From Neoroseomonas soli (GTDB lineage Bacteria > Pseudomonadota > Alphaproteobacteria > Acetobacterales > Acetobacteraceae), in contig NZ_JAAEDM010000020.1 in assembly GCF_018129065.1 (NCBI RefSeq), positions 1 through 63,404 of the forward strand: a stretch of DNA of 63,404 nucleotides. The letters run 5' to 3'. Shown here piece after piece: positions 17,046 through 26,537 of this stretch (its first letter is position 1; each line of letters begins with the position of its first letter). The position numbers and the translations under genes are program-made. The notes under the pieces were generated by a model. The model saw only the letters and a list, made by a program, of their open reading frames with translations. It ran no database searches and was not told the DNA's origin.

Positions 17046-18842
17046 TCAGGTTTCGCGCCACCAGTCGTTCAGCAGCCAGAAGGTGCCGTCCCAGGCGCTC
17101 AGGACGTGGCGCAGGTTGTTCAGGCTGCCGCTGACCGTCGGCCGCCGCACGAGCGGGATGACGTGGTTGCTGCCGACAACGAGGTCGTTCATGCGGATGA
17201 ACAGCGCGGCGCGCTTGACCGGGTCGAGCTCGCCCTGCGATTCGCGGAAGATGTGGTCGTATTCCTCGCTGCGCCAGCGGACGATGTTGCGGCCCTGCCA
17301 GTTGTTCGCCTTCGATGAGACTTCCCAGGATGTGTACTGGTTCATGAACCGCTCGGGGTCGGCCTGCGGCATCGTCGTCGTGTACATCTGCATGTCGGCG
17401 TAGAACTTCGTGTAGGTGTCGGGGTTGGCGACATCCGACGAGAAGAACACCGAGGCGGTCACCGACTTGAGCTCGAGTTCGATGCCGGCGCGCTGCGCCG
17501 CCTGCTTGTAGATCGCCTGGGTGCGCTGGCGCGGCGCGTTCACCGAGGTCTGGTAGACGAACTTCAGCCGCACGCCGTCCTTGGCGCGGATGCCGTCGCG
17601 CCCACGCGCCCAGCCGGCGGCGTCGAGGATCTCGTTCGCCTTCTGGATGCTGAATTCCCAGCGCATGTTGGGGGAACGGAAGCGCGGCGGGTTGTTGAGG
17701 AAGTTCGCCGTCGCCGGGCCGCCGCGGCCGTAGATGAACTGCTCCAGCGCATTGCGGTCGATCAGCAGCGACATCGCCTGGCGCACCACGGGGTCGCGGA
17801 AGGCCGGGTGCTGGGTACGGATGGACGAACGCTCGCCATCCACCTCCTGGTTCGGGTCGGTCGCGTTGAGCTGCACGAATTCGATGCCGCCGCCCTCGAC
17901 GATGTTGACCTTGCCGCGGCCGACCGCCTCGAGGCGCTTGAGGATCTCGTCCTCGACGGCGAGGTTCCACGCGTAGTCGTAGTCGCCCGTCTGCATCACC
18001 GCGCGCGCGGCGGAAACCGCATCGCCGCCGCCCTTGACCTCGAGCGTGTCGAAGTAGGGGCGGTTGTCCATGTGGTAGTTGGGGTTCAGCTCCGCCCGCA
18101 GGTTGTCGCCGGGCGCGAAGGAGACGAACTTGTAGGCGCTCGTGCCGACCGGCCGCAGGTTGGCGGGCGCGTCGCGCGCGTTGGCGCCGGCGTAATCCTT
18201 GAACAGGTGCTTCGGGATCATCTGCCCGGTCGCCGCGACGAAGGCATCGGCCCAGAACGGCGACGGCTGCTGGAATTCCACCCGCACCGTGTAGTCGTCC
18301 ACCTTGACGACATTGACGTCGCGGTAGGAGCCGGAGGTGACCGCCGCCACCGCCGGATTGCGCGCGTATTCCCAGTTGAAGACCACGTCGTCGGCCGAGA
18401 AGTCCTGCCCGTCGTGCCACTTCACGCCGCGCTTCAGCTTCCAGGTGACGGAACGGCCGTCTTCCGCGAGGCCGCGATTCTCGATGGAGGGGACCTCGGC
18501 CGCGAGGACGGGGTGCAGCGTGCCATCCGAAGCCCAGCCGGCGAGCGGCTCGTAGAAGACGCGGCTGGCATCCTGGTTGGTCGTGCCGCTGGCGAAATGG
18601 GGATTCAGCAGCGTCGCGGCCTGCCAGTAGAGCACCTTGAGCGCGCCGCCGCCGCCGCGCCGCGTCGGGCGATAGGCCGGCACGGACTGCGCCGCGGCCG
18701 GCGCGGCGCCCGTGACGGCGAGCAACTGCGTCGCCATCGGTGCGGTGAAGCCCACCGCGGCCATGCGCTTCACGAAGCCCCGCCGAGACAAGCGGCCGTC
18801 CTTCACCCGCGCGAGAAGGCGGCGGAGATCGTCCTCGGTCAT
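17046..18842 (-). CDS. Dipeptide/oligopeptide-type periplasmic binding protein, Tat-exported
   Basis: The 598-residue product is of the SBP_bac_5 family. The N-terminus carries a twin-arginine signal (SRRGFVKRM, residues 19-27) followed by a hydrophobic segment and AAAQS cleavage region, so it is exported folded. The long two-lobed domain includes WKLKRGVKWHDGQDFSADDV, a family hallmark. Ligand class cannot be read from sequence; this family serves peptides, glutathione, nickel and opines. It is the first gene of the minus-strand operon, with AGGGAAC before ATG 18842, and is divergent from the amidase gene (175 bp apart). The neighbourhood suggests an amide-containing ligand. Confidence 0.92.
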   Translation of the reverse strand: MTEDDLRRLLARVKDGRLSRRGFVKRMAAVGFTAPMATQLLAVTGAAPAAAQSVPAYRPTRRGGGGALKVLYWQAATLLNPHFASGTTNQDASRVFYEPLAGWASDGTLHPVLAAEVPSIENRGLAEDGRSVTWKLKRGVKWHDGQDFSADDVVFNWEYARNPAVAAVTSGSYRDVNVVKVDDYTVRVEFQQPSPFWADAFVAATGQMIPKHLFKDYAGANARDAPANLRPVGTSAYKFVSFAPGDNLRAELNPNYHMDNRPYFDTLEVKGGGDAVSAARAVMQTGDYDYAWNLAVEDEILKRLEAVGRGKVNIVEGGGIEFVQLNATDPNQEVDGERSSIRTQHPAFRDPVVRQAMSLLIDRNALEQFIYGRGGPATANFLNNPPRFRSPNMRWEFSIQKANEILDAAGWARGRDGIRAKDGVRLKFVYQTSVNAPRQRTQAIYKQAAQRAGIELELKSVTASVFFSSDVANPDTYTKFYADMQMYTTTMPQADPERFMNQYTSWEVSSKANNWQGRNIVRWRSEEYDHIFRESQGELDPVKRAALFIRMNDLVVGSNHVIPLVRRPTVSGSLNNLRHVLSAWDGTFWLLNDWWRET

Positions 18843-19017
18843 GTTCCCTGCTCCCAGTCAGCGCCGTATCGGCGTCTTGGCCATCCCAGAACGGGAGATT
18901 GCAGCCTCCTGCGGGGGGAACGCCAGACCCTATCTCCATCCCACTTGCCGGTCCCGCCCTGGACTTGCCGTGCCGTTCGCCGCTGAATGCCCGGAACGGG
19001 AGCAGAGGAAGCCAAGG

Positions 19018-20406
19018 ATGTCCTATTCGCCGCGCGCGTTCCGCGCCCTGTCCTTCCACGATGCGACGGGCGCCTTCGCCGCCGGCTCGGATTCGCCGCG
19101 CGCCTATCTGGAACGCTGCCTCGAAACCATCGCCGCGCGCGAGCCCGTGGTCCGCGCCTGGGTGGTGATGAACGAGGCAGGCGCACGGGAGGCCGCGGAT
19201 GCCAGCACCGCACGCTGGAAGGCGGGTCGGCCGCTCTCCCCCATCGACGGCATGCCGGTCGGTATCAAGGACCTGCTCGAGACGCGCGACATGCCGACGC
19301 AGATGGGCTGCACGGCCTATCGCGGGAACTTCCCGAAGCGCGACAACGCGGCCGTCTGGGCATTGCGGGAAGCGGGGGCGGTGGTGCTCGGCAAGACCGT
19401 GACCACGGAACTCGGCGGCGCGCATCCGGGGCCGACGACCAATCCCTTCGACCAGGCGCGCACGCCGGGTGGTTCCTCCTCCGGCTCGGCGGCGGCGGTC
19501 GCGGCGCGCATGGTGCCGGCCGCGCTCGGCACGCAGGTCGGCGGCTCGGTGATCCGCCCGGCCTCCTATTGCGGCAATGTCGCGCTGAAACCGACCCAGG
19601 GCGGCATCAACCGCGGCGAGCGCCAGGCCACCAGCATGAGCACCACCGGCATCCATGCCGGCTGCATCGAGGACATGTGGCAGGTCGCCATCGAGATCGC
19701 GAAGCGCGCCGGCGGCGATCCCGGGCGGCCTGGCCTCTTCGGCCCGGCTGCCCCGCCGGCCGCGCGCAGGCCGGCCGTGATCGGCGTGATGGAGACGGAA
19801 GGCTGGGCCGCGCTCGACGCCGCGAGCAAGGCCGCCTTCGAAGGCCTGCTGGAGGCGCTGCGCGCCCAGGGCGTGGCCGTGCTGCGCCGTGGCGACCACC
19901 CGCTGCTGGACGCCTTCGAGACGTCCCTGACCGGCGTGCAGGCGATGACCAGCGCCATCACCGGCTGGGAGAACCACTGGCTGTTCCGCAACCTGGTCGC
20001 GCAGGACCCGGAGGGCATCAGCGCGCGCAGCAAGGCCGTGCTCGCCATGGCCGGGAAGATGACGCCCGAGGACTACCGCCTGCGCCTGTTTCAGCGGGAG
20101 GAGGTGCGCGCGCGCCACGCCGCGCTCGCGCCGGTGGTCGATGCGCTGGTCGCGCCGGCCTCGCCGGGCCCCGCGCCGCTGTGGGCCGGCGACGTGCCGG
20201 GCCAGCCGCTCAAGCCGCGGCCTACCGGCGATGCGGTGTTCAACACGCCGAGTTCGGGCCTCGGCGCACCGGCGGTGACGGTGCCGCTCTGCGCGGTGGG
20301 CGGCATGCCGATGGGCATCCAGGTCGTGGCGCAGCCGCACATGGACGCGCAGGCGACGGCGATCGCGCGCTGGATGTTCGAGACGCTGGAGCCCGCCACC
20401 GCATGA
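19018..20406 (+). CDS. Amidase-signature-family hydrolase
   Basis: The 462-residue product is of the amidase signature (AS) family, cytoplasmic hydrolases of amide bonds. The Ser-cisSer-Lys triad can be placed at K84 (VGIKDLLETR), the cis-Ser in PGGSSSGSAA (150-159) and the nucleophile S177 in GTQVGGSVIRPA. Start ATG 19018 follows AGAGGAAGCCAAGG; upstream in-frame sequence overlaps the divergent promoter and is rejected. The stop overlaps the next gene by ATGA. Divergent arrangement with the peptide-type transporter suggests that the imported compound is its substrate (inference). Confidence 0.9.
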   Translation: MSYSPRAFRALSFHDATGAFAAGSDSPRAYLERCLETIAAREPVVRAWVVMNEAGAREAADASTARWKAGRPLSPIDGMPVGIKDLLETRDMPTQMGCTAYRGNFPKRDNAAVWALREAGAVVLGKTVTTELGGAHPGPTTNPFDQARTPGGSSSGSAAAVAARMVPAALGTQVGGSVIRPASYCGNVALKPTQGGINRGERQATSMSTTGIHAGCIEDMWQVAIEIAKRAGGDPGRPGLFGPAAPPAARRPAVIGVMETEGWAALDAASKAAFEGLLEALRAQGVAVLRRGDHPLLDAFETSLTGVQAMTSAITGWENHWLFRNLVAQDPEGISARSKAVLAMAGKMTPEDYRLRLFQREEVRARHAALAPVVDALVAPASPGPAPLWAGDVPGQPLKPRPTGDAVFNTPSSGLGAPAVTVPLCAVGGMPMGIQVVAQPHMDAQATAIARWMFETLEPATA

Positions 20407-21110
20407 CCGGTGCGCCGAGCGCCGAGCAGCTGCGCGCACGGCTCGCGGAGATCCGCGAGGCGCGTGGCGGCTACGTGCTGCCGCACCATGGCGCCATGGC
20501 CGCCGCCCTGCCCGGGCTGCACGCTGCCTACGAGGCGATGTACCAGGCGCTGACGCTGGACGACCACCACCTCTCGCCGCATGCGAAGGAGGTCGTGTGG
20601 CTCGCCATCCTCGCCGCCTGCGAGGAACCCGTCGGCACGCACCACCTGCAGAAGTTCCGCACGACCGGCGGCACGGATGCGGAGGCCGCCGCGGTGTTCC
20701 GCCTCGCCGCCTGGGCGGGCGGGGCACGCCGCTATGCGACCTTGGCCGGCGCATGGCAACAGCACCTTCCGGGGCTGGACCTGGCGCGGGACTACGTCGA
20801 CGGCGCGCGGGCGCTGATCGGCGATGCCCTGCCGGAACCGCTCGCGCGGCTCGCGCTGATCGGTGTGCATGCGGCGGGCGACCAGGCCTGGGGTCTCGCG
20901 GCTGAGATCGAGGCCGCCTATGCGCTCGGCGTGCCCGAGCCCGAGATCGCCGAGGCGATGAGCCTCGCCATCTGGCCGCGCGGCGTGAACCCCTTCGTAC
21001 GCGCGACGGAGACCTGGCTGCGGCTGATCCAGGCCGGGCGCGTCTCGCCCTCGCCGGCCTTCCGCGCCTGGGCGGAGTTTCCCGGACAGGGCGCCTTCGT
21101 GCCGCGCTAG
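20403..21110 (+). CDS. Carboxymuconolactone decarboxylase/AhpD-like protein without CxxC
   Basis: The 235-residue, all-helical product matches the AhpD/CMD fold in its central segment KEVVWLAILAACEEPVGTHH. In redox-active AhpD members this region reads CxxCxxxH; here it is C-E-E-P-V-G-T-H, so the second cysteine is Pro and peroxidase chemistry is unlikely. A second copy-like region (about 130-200, RLALIGVHAAGDQAWGL) completes a two-lobed structure. Translation is coupled to the amidase gene by a 4-nt overlap. It may act on the amidase product or serve as a binding partner. The TAG stop comes from MITE copy 3. Confidence 0.7.
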   Translation: MTGAPSAEQLRARLAEIREARGGYVLPHHGAMAAALPGLHAAYEAMYQALTLDDHHLSPHAKEVVWLAILAACEEPVGTHHLQKFRTTGGTDAEAAAVFRLAAWAGGARRYATLAGAWQQHLPGLDLARDYVDGARALIGDALPEPLARLALIGVHAAGDQAWGLAAEIEAAYALGVPEPEIAEAMSLAIWPRGVNPFVRATETWLRLIQAGRVSPSPAFRAWAEFPGQGAFVPR

Positions 21111-21214
21111 AACAGATCCCGATCCGGTGGACTCACCTGATCGGGTAAAGATGCTCGCAAGAAACAAAGGCCTGGATCGGTGTTCGTGAGCCGAGGCGAA
21201 CGGAAACCGCTCCA
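21108..21214. mobile_element. MITE-like element, copy 3
   Basis: It starts TAGAACAGATCCCG and ends CGGAAACCGCTCCA, colinear with copy 2 with about ten differences. The internal palindrome keeps 11 of 12 pairs. The first triplet is the stop codon of the CMD-like gene, as in copy 1 but from the opposite end of the element. Confidence 0.8.
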
Positions 21215-21267
21215 GAGCTAAGGACAGCCCGGGCTCTCCGCACCGGGCGGCAGAACGAGGAGGCCCG

Positions 21268-21531
21268 ATGCTCGGACAGATCCTCAAGGTCACGGCGGTG
21301 CTCGCCGCGTTCGCGGCGGCGGGGGAGATCCTCCTCGCCCCGCCGCTGTCCTGCTGGGCGGCCAATGTCCTGGTTCAGCGGGACTCCGGGAGCCCGGATA
21401 CGGCGCAACTCGTCCTGTTCTCGCCCGGCGGCGGCGTGGGGATGATGCTGCGCCGCTTCGCCGAACGGCCGCCCGACCAGCCGGGCAGCAACTGCCGCGC
21501 GACATTGAGGCGGGCAGTGACGCCGCGCTGA
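21268..21531 (+). CDS. Small exported or membrane hypothetical protein
   Basis: The product has 87 residues. An excellent ribosome binding site AGGAGG stands 5 nt before ATG 21268. The N-terminus is hydrophobic (ILKVTAVLAAFAAAGEILLA) and may be a signal or anchor; the rest is polar and ends basic. It ends 7 bp from the stop of the convergent hyuA. No family is recognised. The strong start signal argues for a real gene, but the codon pattern alone is not decisive in DNA this GC-rich. Confidence 0.5.
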   Translation: MLGQILKVTAVLAAFAAAGEILLAPPLSCWAANVLVQRDSGSPDTAQLVLFSPGGGVGMMLRRFAERPPDQPGSNCRATLRRAVTPR

Positions 21532-21538
21532 CCGGCGA

Positions 21539-23632
21539 TCAGGCGCCGTGCGGCGCGATCTGCACCACGAGGTTCATCGAGTCGCCGCAGCGCGCCGTCG
21601 TTCCCGGCGGCAGCACCAGGGTGGATTCGCGTTCCTCCACCAGCGCCGGGCCCGTGACGGTGGCGCCCGGGCGCAGCGTCGTGCGGTCGATCACCGGCGT
21701 GTCCAGGAAGCTGCCGGCCTCGAGGAACCAGGCCGGCCGGCTCCGCGCCGCCGCGGTGGCACCGGCCCCGGCCGCCGCGGAGAGCGCGAGGTCCGGCCGC
21801 GGCCCCGCGACGATCACCTGCCAGGAGACACATTCCACCGGCAGCGCAGGTTCGGTGCGGCCGTACTGGCGGAGGTATGCAGCCTCGAAGGCGGCACGCA
21901 CGGCGGCAAGGTCCTTGTTCGCCAGCGCCTCGGCGGGGATCGCCGCCTCAACCTGGAACCCCTGGCCGGCATAGCGCAGTGCGCCGATCACCGTGGTGCG
22001 CGCCGCCCCGGCGGGAACGCCGGCCTCGGCGAGCATGGCCCGCCCCTCGCGCTCCATCCCGCCCAGCAGGACGCGAAGCGCTTCGAAGTCCAGGCCCGCC
22101 AGCGGGGCCACCCAACCGCGCACGAAGGCGAAGGAGATCGGCGAGGCCAGGAAGCCGAAGGCCGAGGCGACGCCCGCCCCGGCCGGCGCGACCATTTGCG
22201 TGATGCCGAGCTTGCGGCAGACCTGCGCCGCATGAACGGGTCCGGCGCCGCCGATCGGCACCATGGTGTAGCCCTCGATCCGCCGCGCCTTCTCGAGCGC
22301 GTGGATCGCCGCGGCCTGCGCCATGTTGCCGTTGACCGTCTCGTGCAGCGCCCAGGCGGCCTCGACGACGGACAGGCCGAGCGGTTCCGCCAGATGCTCC
22401 CGCACCGCGCGTTCCGCCGCCGCGACGTCGAGCGTCATGTCGCCGCCGAGGAACGACCCCGCCCCGAGATAGCCGAGGATGAGGTCCGCATCCGTCACCG
22501 TCGGCCGCGTGCCGCCGAGGCCGTAGCAGGCCGGACCGGGATCCGAGGATGCGCTCTCCGGCCCCACGCGCAGCAGGCCGAGGCGATCGACCTGCGCGAT
22601 GGACCCGCCGCCGGCGCCGATTTCGATCATCTCGATCACCGGCACCTTGAGCGGCAACCCGCTGCCCTTGCGGAAGCGATCGACGCGCGCGACCTCGAAA
22701 TCCAGGCTGCGCAGCGGTTCGCCGCCTTCGATCAGGCATGCCTTGGCGGTGGTACCACCCATGTCGAAGCAGAGGATATCCTGCGCACCGGATGCCGCGC
22801 CGAGCAGCGCCGTCGCGCGCACGCCGCCCGCCGGGCCGGATTGCACCAGGCGGATCGGATGCTGCGCGGCGGTCTGCTCGCCGACCGTGCCGCCATCGGA
22901 CAGCATCAGGTAGAGCGGGCCGGAGAGGCCCAGGCTCCGCAGCCCGTCGCCGAGCCGCGTCAGGTACCGCTGCGCCACCGGCAGCACATAGGCGTTGCAG
23001 ATGGTGGTGGAAGCGCGCTCGTACTCGCCGATCTCCGGCACGACATCGGAGGAGAGGCAGACCGTCAGGCCGGGTGCTTCCTCGGCGAGGATCTCGCCCA
23101 TGCGACGCTCATGTGCCGGGTTGCGGAAGCCGTGCAGGAAGCAGACGGCGACGGCCTGCACGCCGGCGGTGGCAAGGGTGCGCGCGGCCTCCCGTGCGGC
23201 GGCCTCGTCCAGCGGCGTGCGCGCGGTGCCGTCGGGCAGCATGCGCTCCGGCACGCCGAGGCGATGACGCCGCGGCACCAGCGGTTCCGGCACCTGCATG
23301 AAGAGGTCGTAGGTGTCGTGGCGAAGTTCCGTGCCGATCTCGATCACGTCGCGGAAGCCGTCGGTGGTGACGAGGCCGGTCGGCACGCCGCGGCGTTCGA
23401 TCAGGGCATTGGCGACCAGCGTCGTGCCGTGGATGACATGCGCGACCTGCTCCGGCGCGACACCGTGGCGGTCGAGCAGTTCGCCGATGCCGACGAGCAC
23501 CGCTTGCTCCGGTGCGTGCGGGGTGGTCAGCCGCTTGCCGTTGCGGAGCGAACCGTCGCGGGTATCGAGCAGCACGAAATCGGTGAAGGTGCCGCCGATG
23601 TCGACGCCGATGCGGAAGGGCGCGGTGCTCAT
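21539..23632 (-). CDS. hyuA: Hydantoinase A / 5-oxoprolinase ATPase subunit
   Basis: The 697-residue product is of the HyuA (N-methylhydantoinase A / oxoprolinase alpha) family. An actin-like ATPase N-terminus has phosphate loop GVDIGGTFTDFVLLD (residues 9-23), then IHGTTLVANALIERRG and the second nucleotide site DMGGTTAKACLI. With HyuB it hydrolyses cyclic amides such as hydantoins or 5-oxoproline at the cost of ATP; acetone-carboxylase-type activity is a known alternative in the superfamily. Start ATG 23632 overlaps the hyuB stop by 4 nt. The substrate is not determined by sequence. Confidence 0.92.
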   Translation of the reverse strand: MSTAPFRIGVDIGGTFTDFVLLDTRDGSLRNGKRLTTPHAPEQAVLVGIGELLDRHGVAPEQVAHVIHGTTLVANALIERRGVPTGLVTTDGFRDVIEIGTELRHDTYDLFMQVPEPLVPRRHRLGVPERMLPDGTARTPLDEAAAREAARTLATAGVQAVAVCFLHGFRNPAHERRMGEILAEEAPGLTVCLSSDVVPEIGEYERASTTICNAYVLPVAQRYLTRLGDGLRSLGLSGPLYLMLSDGGTVGEQTAAQHPIRLVQSGPAGGVRATALLGAASGAQDILCFDMGGTTAKACLIEGGEPLRSLDFEVARVDRFRKGSGLPLKVPVIEMIEIGAGGGSIAQVDRLGLLRVGPESASSDPGPACYGLGGTRPTVTDADLILGYLGAGSFLGGDMTLDVAAAERAVREHLAEPLGLSVVEAAWALHETVNGNMAQAAAIHALEKARRIEGYTMVPIGGAGPVHAAQVCRKLGITQMVAPAGAGVASAFGFLASPISFAFVRGWVAPLAGLDFEALRVLLGGMEREGRAMLAEAGVPAGAARTTVIGALRYAGQGFQVEAAIPAEALANKDLAAVRAAFEAAYLRQYGRTEPALPVECVSWQVIVAGPRPDLALSAAAGAGATAAARSRPAWFLEAGSFLDTPVIDRTTLRPGATVTGPALVEERESTLVLPPGTTARCGDSMNLVVQIAPHGA

Positions 23633-25251
23633 GCGCGATATGCCTCCGCGCCGGCCTCGGTGACGTAGCCCTCGGCAAGATCGCGCTCGAGCGCGGCCGG
23701 GTCGCGTTCGGATGGCGGCCCCATGCCGCCGCCGCCGGGGGTTTCGAAGGTGATGCGGTCGCCTGGCTGAAGGACGAGGCGGGCCTTGGCGGGCACGGGC
23801 TTGTCGTTCACCAGGTCGCGTCCGCCAGTGCCGGCGAGGCCGCCGAGCAGGCCGCGCGGCGGGTGCTGCACGCGCTCGTGGCGGTAGGTGACGGTCACGG
23901 GTCTCGGGCCGGTCGCCTCGAAGGTCAGGCGCTGGGAAAGTCCTCCACGCATCCGCCCGGCGCCACCGGAATCCGGCAGCAGGCGCTTCTCGGTGATCAG
24001 CATCGGCACGGCGTTCTCGAACTGCTCGACGGGCTGCGTCGCCACGTTCGAGGGGAAGGATAGGCAGGCTGGCCCGTCGCGCATCGGCAGCGCGCCGTGG
24101 CCGCCATTCATGAAGAACATGCGGACATAGCGGCGGCCATCCGCGTGCTCGCCGGTGAAGTAGCAATTCCACAGGGGGCTGCCGCATTCGGCGATGACGC
24201 GGTCGGGGATCAGCCGGCCCAGTGCCGCCAGCACCAGGATCGGAAGATAGTGCCCCGTCAGGTGCCGCCCCCAGACCGGCGCCGGCCGGCGCGGGTTCAC
24301 GATGGAACCTTCCGGCGCGATCAGGCGGATCGGGCGGAAGCAGCCGTCATTGTTCGGCGTCTGTGGGTCGAAGGCGCATTTCACCGCGTAGTGCGAATAG
24401 GCGCGGGAGAAGTTGAGCGGCGAGTTCACCGGCCGCGCGATCTGCGCATCCGTGCCGGTGAAGTCGAGCGTCAGCGCATCGCCCCTGATGCCGAGGCGCA
24501 GTCGGATGGTGACGGGGTGCTCGAACCCGTCCGAGGTCACCTCGTCCGTCACCTCGCCGTCCGGCGCGGCGGCGATGGCCTGGCGCATGCTGCGTTCGGA
24601 GCGGGCAAAGATCTCGGCCGCCAGCGCGTCGAGGTCGGCGATGCCTTCCTCACCGAGGATGCGGAAGAGCCGCGCCTCGGCCTGCTCGAAGACGGCGAAG
24701 AGGGCGCGGATGTCGCCGAGCGTCTCGCCCGGCTGGCGCAGGTTCGCCTCGAGGAAGGCGATGACGTCCTCGTTCTCCTCGCCGCCCTTGAGGATGCGGG
24801 CGATCGGGATGGTCAGCCCCTCCTCCCAGGAATCGCGCGCTTCCACGGACGGCGCACCACCGATGTCGGTGGAATGGAAGGTGCCGCCGATCCAGGCGGC
24901 GATCCGGCCTTCCTGGAAGACCGGGCGGATCACCGTGATGTCGTTGAGGTGCCCGGTGCCGAGGTAGCCATCATTGGAGATCAGCACGTCGCCCGGGTTC
25001 AGCCGCTCGCGCGGGATGCGCGCCAGCATGTGGCCCAGCGTCACCGGCATGGTGCCGACGAAGGAGGGCACGGAGCGCGAGGATTGCGCGAACTGCCTTC
25101 CCGCGCTGTCCATCAGCCCGATCGCCATGTCCCAGTTGTCGCGCACCACCGAGGAGAAGGAGGTGCGGACGAAGTTCTGCGCCGCCTCGTCCATCAGCCC
25201 GGCAATGCGCTGCCAGGCGGAACCGAGCCGGAGTGCGGTGAACTCGCTCAT
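23629..25251 (-). CDS. hyuB: Hydantoinase B / 5-oxoprolinase subunit
   Basis: The 540-residue product is the partner of HyuA. Typical segments are RDNWDMAIGLMDSAG, PGDVLISNDGYLGTGHLND and GGTFHSTDIGG, which form the metal-binding hydrolase site, and the glycine-rich C-terminus ETPGGGGMGPPSERDP. Start ATG 25251 is chosen (GAGGACCTCAGCGAC upstream); an in-frame ATG 39 bp earlier is possible. The gene is divergent from the aldolase-fold gene across 210 bp containing a 14-bp palindrome. Transcription runs hyuB then hyuA. Confidence 0.92.
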   Translation of the reverse strand: MSEFTALRLGSAWQRIAGLMDEAAQNFVRTSFSSVVRDNWDMAIGLMDSAGRQFAQSSRSVPSFVGTMPVTLGHMLARIPRERLNPGDVLISNDGYLGTGHLNDITVIRPVFQEGRIAAWIGGTFHSTDIGGAPSVEARDSWEEGLTIPIARILKGGEENEDVIAFLEANLRQPGETLGDIRALFAVFEQAEARLFRILGEEGIADLDALAAEIFARSERSMRQAIAAAPDGEVTDEVTSDGFEHPVTIRLRLGIRGDALTLDFTGTDAQIARPVNSPLNFSRAYSHYAVKCAFDPQTPNNDGCFRPIRLIAPEGSIVNPRRPAPVWGRHLTGHYLPILVLAALGRLIPDRVIAECGSPLWNCYFTGEHADGRRYVRMFFMNGGHGALPMRDGPACLSFPSNVATQPVEQFENAVPMLITEKRLLPDSGGAGRMRGGLSQRLTFEATGPRPVTVTYRHERVQHPPRGLLGGLAGTGGRDLVNDKPVPAKARLVLQPGDRITFETPGGGGMGPPSERDPAALERDLAEGYVTEAGAEAYRA

Positions 25252-25409
25252 GTCGCTGAGGTCCTCGGCTGCGCGGGCACGGCGCAGCATGGCCCGGCCC
25301 CGGCGGGAGGTGAAGCCGGAGCGGCCTGGGCATCTGGCCGGCCACACCGGGCGGCCCTAGGCTGCCCTCCGGGAAGGAAAGCGGCATGACGTGGACAGGC
25401 GGCGGCAAT

Positions 25410-25423
25410 GGCCTGCGCAGGCC
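25410..25423. promoter_or_regulatory. 14-bp perfect palindrome in the hyuB/aldolase divergent region
   Basis: GGCCTGCGCAGGCC is self-complementary and sits 39 bp upstream of the aldolase-fold start, within the shared divergent promoter region. It is a candidate operator for a local regulator; no regulator gene is adjacent. Confidence 0.35.
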
Positions 25424-25461
25424 GTCTCGCGCCCTGAGGCTGCGCTCCGAGGAGGAAACAC

Positions 25462-26244
25462 ATGACGCATTCGTCTGCCCTCAGCATCGCGCCCATCCAG
25501 GGCTCCGTCAGCGCGGCGGAATGGCAGGCGCGCGTGGATCTCGCCGCCTGCTACCGGCTGTGCGACCGCTACGGCATGTCGGACATGATCTACACCCACA
25601 TCACGGCGCGCGTGCCGGATGCGCCGGGGCAGTTCCTGATCAATGCGAACGGCATGCTGTTCAGCGAGATCACCGCGTCGTCGCTCCTCAAGGTGAACAC
25701 GGAAGGTGAGATCCTCTATCGCCCCGACCTGCCCTATGGGCTGCATCCGGCGGGCTTCACCATCCATTCGGCGATCTACCGCGCGCGGCCGGACGTGGCG
25801 GCGGCGATGCACACGCACACCATCGCCGGCATGGCTGTCAGCGCGCTGAAATGCGGGCTGCTGCCGCTGACGCAAACGGCGACGCGCTTCTACGGCCGCA
25901 TCGCCTACCACGATTTCCGCGGGCCGGAGCGTGACCCCGCGGAGCGCGAGGCGCTGGCGAAGTCCCTCGGTCCGCTGAACTACTGCATCCTGCGCAACCA
26001 CGGCCTGCTGACGGTCGGCGAGAGCGTGGCCGAGGCCTTCATCGCCATGTGGGGCCTGGAGCGTGCCTGCCAGGCGCAGCTCGCCGCCATGGCCTGCAAC
26101 ACGGACCTAGAAATGCCGAGCGAGGAGGTCGTGGCGAAGTCCTGCGCCATGTACGAGCCAGGCAATTCCCGCCGCTACGGGCTGCTCGAATGGCCGGGGC
26201 TGCTGCGGCAGCTGGACCGCACCGATCCCGGTTTCCGAGACTGA
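25462..26244 (+). CDS. Class II aldolase/adducin-family protein
   Basis: The 260-residue product has the class II aldolase fold used by fuculose-phosphate aldolase, ribulose-phosphate epimerase AraD and decarboxylating relatives. Zinc ligands are visible as HTHT (MHTHTIAG, about residues 117-119) and H in LRNHGLLTVG near 175, and the active-site loop as YTHITARVP. There is a strong ribosome binding site (GAGGAGGAAACAC). Divergence from hyuBA suggests a shared pathway, for example cleaving the carbon product after ring opening, but no substrate is indicated. Confidence 0.88.
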   Translation: MTHSSALSIAPIQGSVSAAEWQARVDLAACYRLCDRYGMSDMIYTHITARVPDAPGQFLINANGMLFSEITASSLLKVNTEGEILYRPDLPYGLHPAGFTIHSAIYRARPDVAAAMHTHTIAGMAVSALKCGLLPLTQTATRFYGRIAYHDFRGPERDPAEREALAKSLGPLNYCILRNHGLLTVGESVAEAFIAMWGLERACQAQLAAMACNTDLEMPSEEVVAKSCAMYEPGNSRRYGLLEWPGLLRQLDRTDPGFRD

Positions 26245-26537
26245 GCAGAAATGCGGCATTCATGGCCGCACTGCCTTCCGCCCGCCGCGACCGCATCGAT
26301 CCGACCTTGCCCAGGCTGGTCGAGATGACCCGGGACGACGCCGGCGGCCATGCCCGGGAACGCCCGGACCTTCTCAAGCGCGACCGCAGCCTGATGGCCA
26401 TCGCCGCGCCGACCGCGCTCGGTTGGTCGAGCCGGGGACGGTGGTGATGGCGCCGTTGCACGATGGCTCGGCCATCGACCAGCGGATCCTGCGGCGCGGA
26501 CGCGGATCCCGGCCGCGCGACACAGGTCCGGCGACGG
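26245..26537. other. 293-bp gap without a supported gene
   Basis: A 60-residue reading frame from ATG 26262 (MAALPSARRDRIDPTLP...) runs through part of it, but it has no ribosome binding site and no recognisable family. It may be the remnant of a gene interrupted where the neighbouring acyltransferase segment begins. Confidence 0.4.

Noticed and set aside
17020..20754. A very long minus-strand open frame (over 1,200 codons) covering the binding protein and amidase genes
   Set aside because: It runs in a different frame across several genes with clear families on both strands. Long shadow frames are expected in DNA this GC-rich, and its translation is Arg/Gly/Ala-rich without domains.
26262..26447. 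Possible 60-residue gene after the class II aldolase gene
   Set aside because: No ribosome binding site, no family and no typical protein pattern. It is listed only as a possible remnant.
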